Shown in pieces: positions 39,501 to 42,472 of a DNA stretch of 42,472 nucleotides (position 1 is its first letter; every line of letters begins with the position of its first letter). The position numbers and the translations under genes are program-made. This stretch comes from Pseudomonadota bacterium (GTDB lineage Bacteria > Myxococcota_A > UBA9042 > GCA-2863065): positions 1 through 42,472 of the forward strand of contig PKDL01000144.1 of assembly GCA_002863065.1 (NCBI GenBank). Direction: 5' to 3'. Below the pieces are notes generated by a model. The model did no database searches and had not been told where the DNA came from. It saw only the letters and a list, made by a program, of their open reading frames with translations.

Positions 39501-39722
39501 TACGAACTCCTATTTCGTCTATGGTTCACCGTAACACCATATCGTGTACCGATGCCGCACGTATTTCAAGTACGAAAGCGCTGTTCACGGATAACCCAAT
39601 AAACATTCGGGCATATTTTGCTCGAAGAAGATAGCGTACGTGTCGCCAATGGCAAGTCTCTGCCCTGTACTGTTTACTTGTCCGCTTAGGAAATAGGGCT
39701 TAGCACCATGTTGTGTATTGGG

Positions 39723-40433
39723 TTAGCTCAGCAAGGAAATGAAATCCATCGCCAAGGCTACGGTGACATGTAGCAGGATACCTGGCCATATGGACCGTGT
39801 TCGGAGGCTGAGATACGCGAGGCCGACTCCGGCGAAAATAGCTCCGGCAGTCTCTAGCCACGGCTTTTGAAAGTGAATCATGACGTAGGGTAGTGTGGTA
39901 ATCCATACGCTTGTCTCTCCAATCTGCCGCTCCAGCAAATGAAGCATTGCGCCACGAAAGAAGAACTCTAGTGCTATAAATTGGCCTAGATAAACCCATT
40001 CGAACACGACCCAATCCGGCCAAATGACGTCTGATTTGAAGAATGGATACGTAGCCCGAAAGTCTGGGAGGTCTTTCACTGCGAGGATAAAGACGAGTAG
40101 CCCGACCGTGCAGCTACCTAAAACTTGCCAAGGCGTATTTTGTGGTTTGCGCCAACCCAAATCTGAAAAAGAAATGCCGTATGCAGACCGCAGGGCCACC
40201 GCAGGAAGGATCCCCCAGATCAATATGCTCGCTACGGCCCATCCCAAATTCGAGATCAGATCGGGTCGCGAATGGACCCATTCACTTGCTTCAAATGGCA
40301 GTGGCCGTAGCCAGACGTGTAACTGCGTTACGAGCGTATAACTCACCCATCCACTGGTTACGAGGTAGTGGTGCATGCAAATCAGGGCGGTAGCTCCGAG
40401 CAGGACCATTCGTGGTGAGGGGCTTTTGTGCAT
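39723..40433 (-). CDS. CPBP (Abi/CAAX-like) family membrane protein with degenerate motif 1
   Basis: 236 aa, multi-TM; FIALEFFFRGAMLHLLE; YVMIH; GILLHVTVALAMD. Confidence 0.65.
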   Translation of the reverse strand: MHKSPSPRMVLLGATALICMHHYLVTSGWVSYTLVTQLHVWLRPLPFEASEWVHSRPDLISNLGWAVASILIWGILPAVALRSAYGISFSDLGWRKPQNTPWQVLGSCTVGLLVFILAVKDLPDFRATYPFFKSDVIWPDWVVFEWVYLGQFIALEFFFRGAMLHLLERQIGETSVWITTLPYVMIHFQKPWLETAGAIFAGVGLAYLSLRTRSIWPGILLHVTVALAMDFISLLS

Positions 40434-40584
40434 ATCCGGTGGTGTCGCACAAATCTGCTGGGTTTAGCCAGCTTTGCTTTACGGCGGTTTATTATGAATA
40501 GGCGCTCTCGCCGCACGTCTCTAGTTACGTCCGAGGACCTGATTTCCAGAGTCAGTTCGTGCAGAGGTACGGGAGCAAGCCACT

Positions 40585-41406
40585 ATGATCGCAGTTAATT
40601 TCGTCGCGAGTAAACTTCGTTTTGGATTACTTATTTTTATGTCATGCCTAGTCGCTGCACCGGCCGTGCTTGCCGAAACACCATCATCAGAGACGATGCT
40701 TATTCAAGATGAGGAACGTCATCCGCGACGTTATAGAGTAGTACGTCGTCGACGCGTGGTTACCGTGAGAACTCCTCCTGCTAGGCGTGTACGCCCGGTA
40801 GCATTCGTTGCGCAAAGCGATACGGGGCCAACACCGTTATTGGGTGTCGGTATTCGTATAAGCGGGATTGCGCTTGATGGTGAGAAGTTGAGTCTGGACG
40901 ACTTCGAGAATCCCGTCATGGGTGGAGTTGGCGTGCACTTTAGGACCAAGCTGACACGTCGCTGGGGGCTCGAGCTTAGCTTTGATTATCTCCGCCGAGA
41001 TGGTGACCAATCACGATACGTACAGGAGACGATGCCGCTGATGCTCAGTGGTATGTTCCATGTATTTCCCGACAGTCCTATTGATTTATATGCACTCGCC
41101 GGCGTGGGCGTCCACTTCACAAATTTATCATATGCAGAAGGTCTCTTTGAACATCATGCGTTGGAATTTGCCGGGCAGCTTGGTGCAGGTGTACAGGTTC
41201 GCTTTGGGGACCACTTTGCTATTTACGCTGACGTGCGCTTTGTAACTGTCTACAAAAACCTAGGGTCTGTTGATCGGGTGGCTAACGACTGCCTATCGAG
41301 TCGTGCAGGCGCTACAGGGTTTTGTGGAGGTCTCAACAATCTAGACCCGACAGATAAATGGAACATTGGGGCGCAGTTTCAAGCGGGTGCTACCTATTAC
41401 TTCTAG
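40585..41406 (+). CDS. Outer-membrane beta-barrel protein (OmpA/Omp_b-brl-like)
   Basis: 273 aa; signal peptide LLIFMSCLVAAPAVLAE; Arg-rich linker RRYRVVRRRRVVTVRTPPARR; C-terminus QFQAGATYYF. Confidence 0.8.
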   Translation: MIAVNFVASKLRFGLLIFMSCLVAAPAVLAETPSSETMLIQDEERHPRRYRVVRRRRVVTVRTPPARRVRPVAFVAQSDTGPTPLLGVGIRISGIALDGEKLSLDDFENPVMGGVGVHFRTKLTRRWGLELSFDYLRRDGDQSRYVQETMPLMLSGMFHVFPDSPIDLYALAGVGVHFTNLSYAEGLFEHHALEFAGQLGAGVQVRFGDHFAIYADVRFVTVYKNLGSVDRVANDCLSSRAGATGFCGGLNNLDPTDKWNIGAQFQAGATYYF

Positions 41407-41703
41407 GGTGCGATGTCGCGCCATGAAAGCGAATGCGGCACGCAACCATCCCGCGCAGATGGGCAATCTGGGCGCTGGTATTCGCTCGGATACGCGCGCT
41501 GGTAATTATGTATATAGTGATCTATCCGGTTGGCGATTCTGGTGAGTTTTGCGTTGGCGACAGCTACTCAGAGGCCGTTCGAATCTTTCATTTCTTCATT
41601 GTACGCTGTGGCATATCGCGGTGCGCATTTTTACGATCGGAAACTGTGGCAAGCCACTGCGGGGTGTACACAAGCTAGACACCCGCCGAAGTGCTGTTCA
41701 ATT

Positions 41704-41720
41704 AATGAACGATGTTCATT
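41704..41720. promoter_or_regulatory. Operator-like palindrome
   Basis: AATGAAC-GAT-GTTCATT, perfect 7-bp arms with a 3-bp spacer in non-coding DNA. Confidence 0.4.
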
Positions 41721-41853
41721 TTTCATCACATTCACAAGGACTTAGGCTTTTGTTCTCACCGCTTGTGCACAGGATGTGGACAAAAAAAAAGAAAGTGCAC
41801 ACAGATACGACAGGTGCGGTATCAAATGATTTCAATGGGTTATGTTTTGGCAC

Positions 41854-42472
41854 GGTCCATGTAAAGGGAAGTGGCCGAGCGCTGCAACGGCAGCCGGCGA
41901 GCGGACTAGCTCGCCTAACGCAGATTTTTCTGCTGACAAGCGAGTATCTAGTGAAAAAACGCTGCAAGGCGACATTCAACTAGATCAAATAGTCCAGGAA
42001 TCGACGAAGGGCGCTAGGTCTGAGAAGACAGTAGCTCTAGACACAATGACAAACCCTGAGGTCCAATCGCGACTAAGACGCCCGCACGCGGAGACGCTGC
42101 GGTTGAGTTGGTCGGAGAAAAAGGGCGAGAGTGGTGGTTAGGAGACTAACCTAATTATGCTCTGTAAACCTTCGTCGGAGCACGGCGCTCAAGGCGCTCG
42201 CGCTGTTGAAATACACAGTGCACGCGACTGAGTGACGTGTTTGTCTCAGAGAGCAGGCCGCAACCGTAAGGATACGGGCTGTGAATCTGAGAAATCCCAT
42301 GAGTGGGAGCGGTCTGAAAAACGACCGCATAGGCGGCACAGAAACCCCGCGAGGGTGTGAGAAACACCGAGGCGGGTGCCTTCGAGACTGGTAATCTCGA
42401 AGCGAGTCCAGCGCAAGCGAGACAGACTGTGCCGATGCACGACGCGCCAACGAGCTTGCCTCGAAGGCGACG
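41854..42472 (+). ncRNA. Candidate large structured non-coding RNA, truncated at window end
   Basis: At least 14 perfect or near-perfect helices read by eye, including GNRA-capped hairpins on the + strand (GGTTAG-GAGA-CTAACC 42136-42151; GTCT-GAGA-AGAC 42018-42029) and long-range pairings CTCAGA/TCTGAG (42245/42286) and CGGCACAG/CTGTGCCG (42334/42427). No convincing ORF. Confidence 0.65.

Noticed and set aside
41842-42141. 99-aa + strand ORF (MFWHGPCKGKWPS...)
   Set aside because: Overlaps the dense series of perfect hairpins, has no recognisable domain or RBS, and its composition looks random; treated as chance ORF over an RNA.
42330-42345. ACAGAAA motif suggesting RNase P RNA
   Set aside because: The other RNase P conserved regions (GAGGAAAGUCC-type CR-I and partners) were not found; isolated match is chance.
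42151-42450. 99-aa minus-strand ORF (MARRASAQSVSLALDS...)
   Set aside because: Antisense to the structured RNA candidate; Arg/Ser/Leu-rich translation typical of spurious ORFs over structured RNA.

Overview
This 42.5 kb bacterial window has a Myxococcota/Bradymonadota-like gene style (MopE-type Cys/Asp repeats, an FHA-sigma54 regulator, a tailed RNase E). That taxonomic placement is inference only. From left to right it contains: (i) the 5' end of a sensor kinase with a degenerate receiver (minus strand, running off the window edge); (ii) tRNA-Thr(CGT); (iii) a tightly overlapping minus-strand operon with an AMMECR1-domain protein, a lipoprotein and a beta-barrel-like protein; (iv) a first glycosyltransferase group (two GT2 plus a GT-C-like membrane protein); (v) RNase E/G with Arg tracts, a PspA/IM30 protein and an AAA+ ATPase; (vi) a 14.2-24.7 kb island with two NodU/CmcH-type O-carbamoyltransferases, GT2 and GT-C-like proteins, an MBL-fold hydrolase, a PP-loop ATPase next to a small CC-motif protein, an alpha/alpha-toroid-like protein and a radical SAM/SPASM protein; (vii) an unusual XRE-SorC fusion regulator; (viii) methylmalonyl-CoA epimerase and groESL with a perfect CIRCE operator; (ix) a 2085-aa Cys-rich repeat lipoprotein; (x) an FHA-sigma54 activator, a possible HU-like protein, a MATE transporter, a DksA/TraR protein, a CPBP-like membrane protein and an outer-membrane barrel; (xi) from about 41.85 kb to the window end, a non-coding segment dense in perfect hairpins and long-range helices with GNRA tetraloops on the + strand, which looks like a large ornate structured RNA cut off by the window edge. 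The structured RNA and the carbamoylation/radical SAM island are the most interesting parts. All family assignments come from reading motifs by eye; no searches were run.
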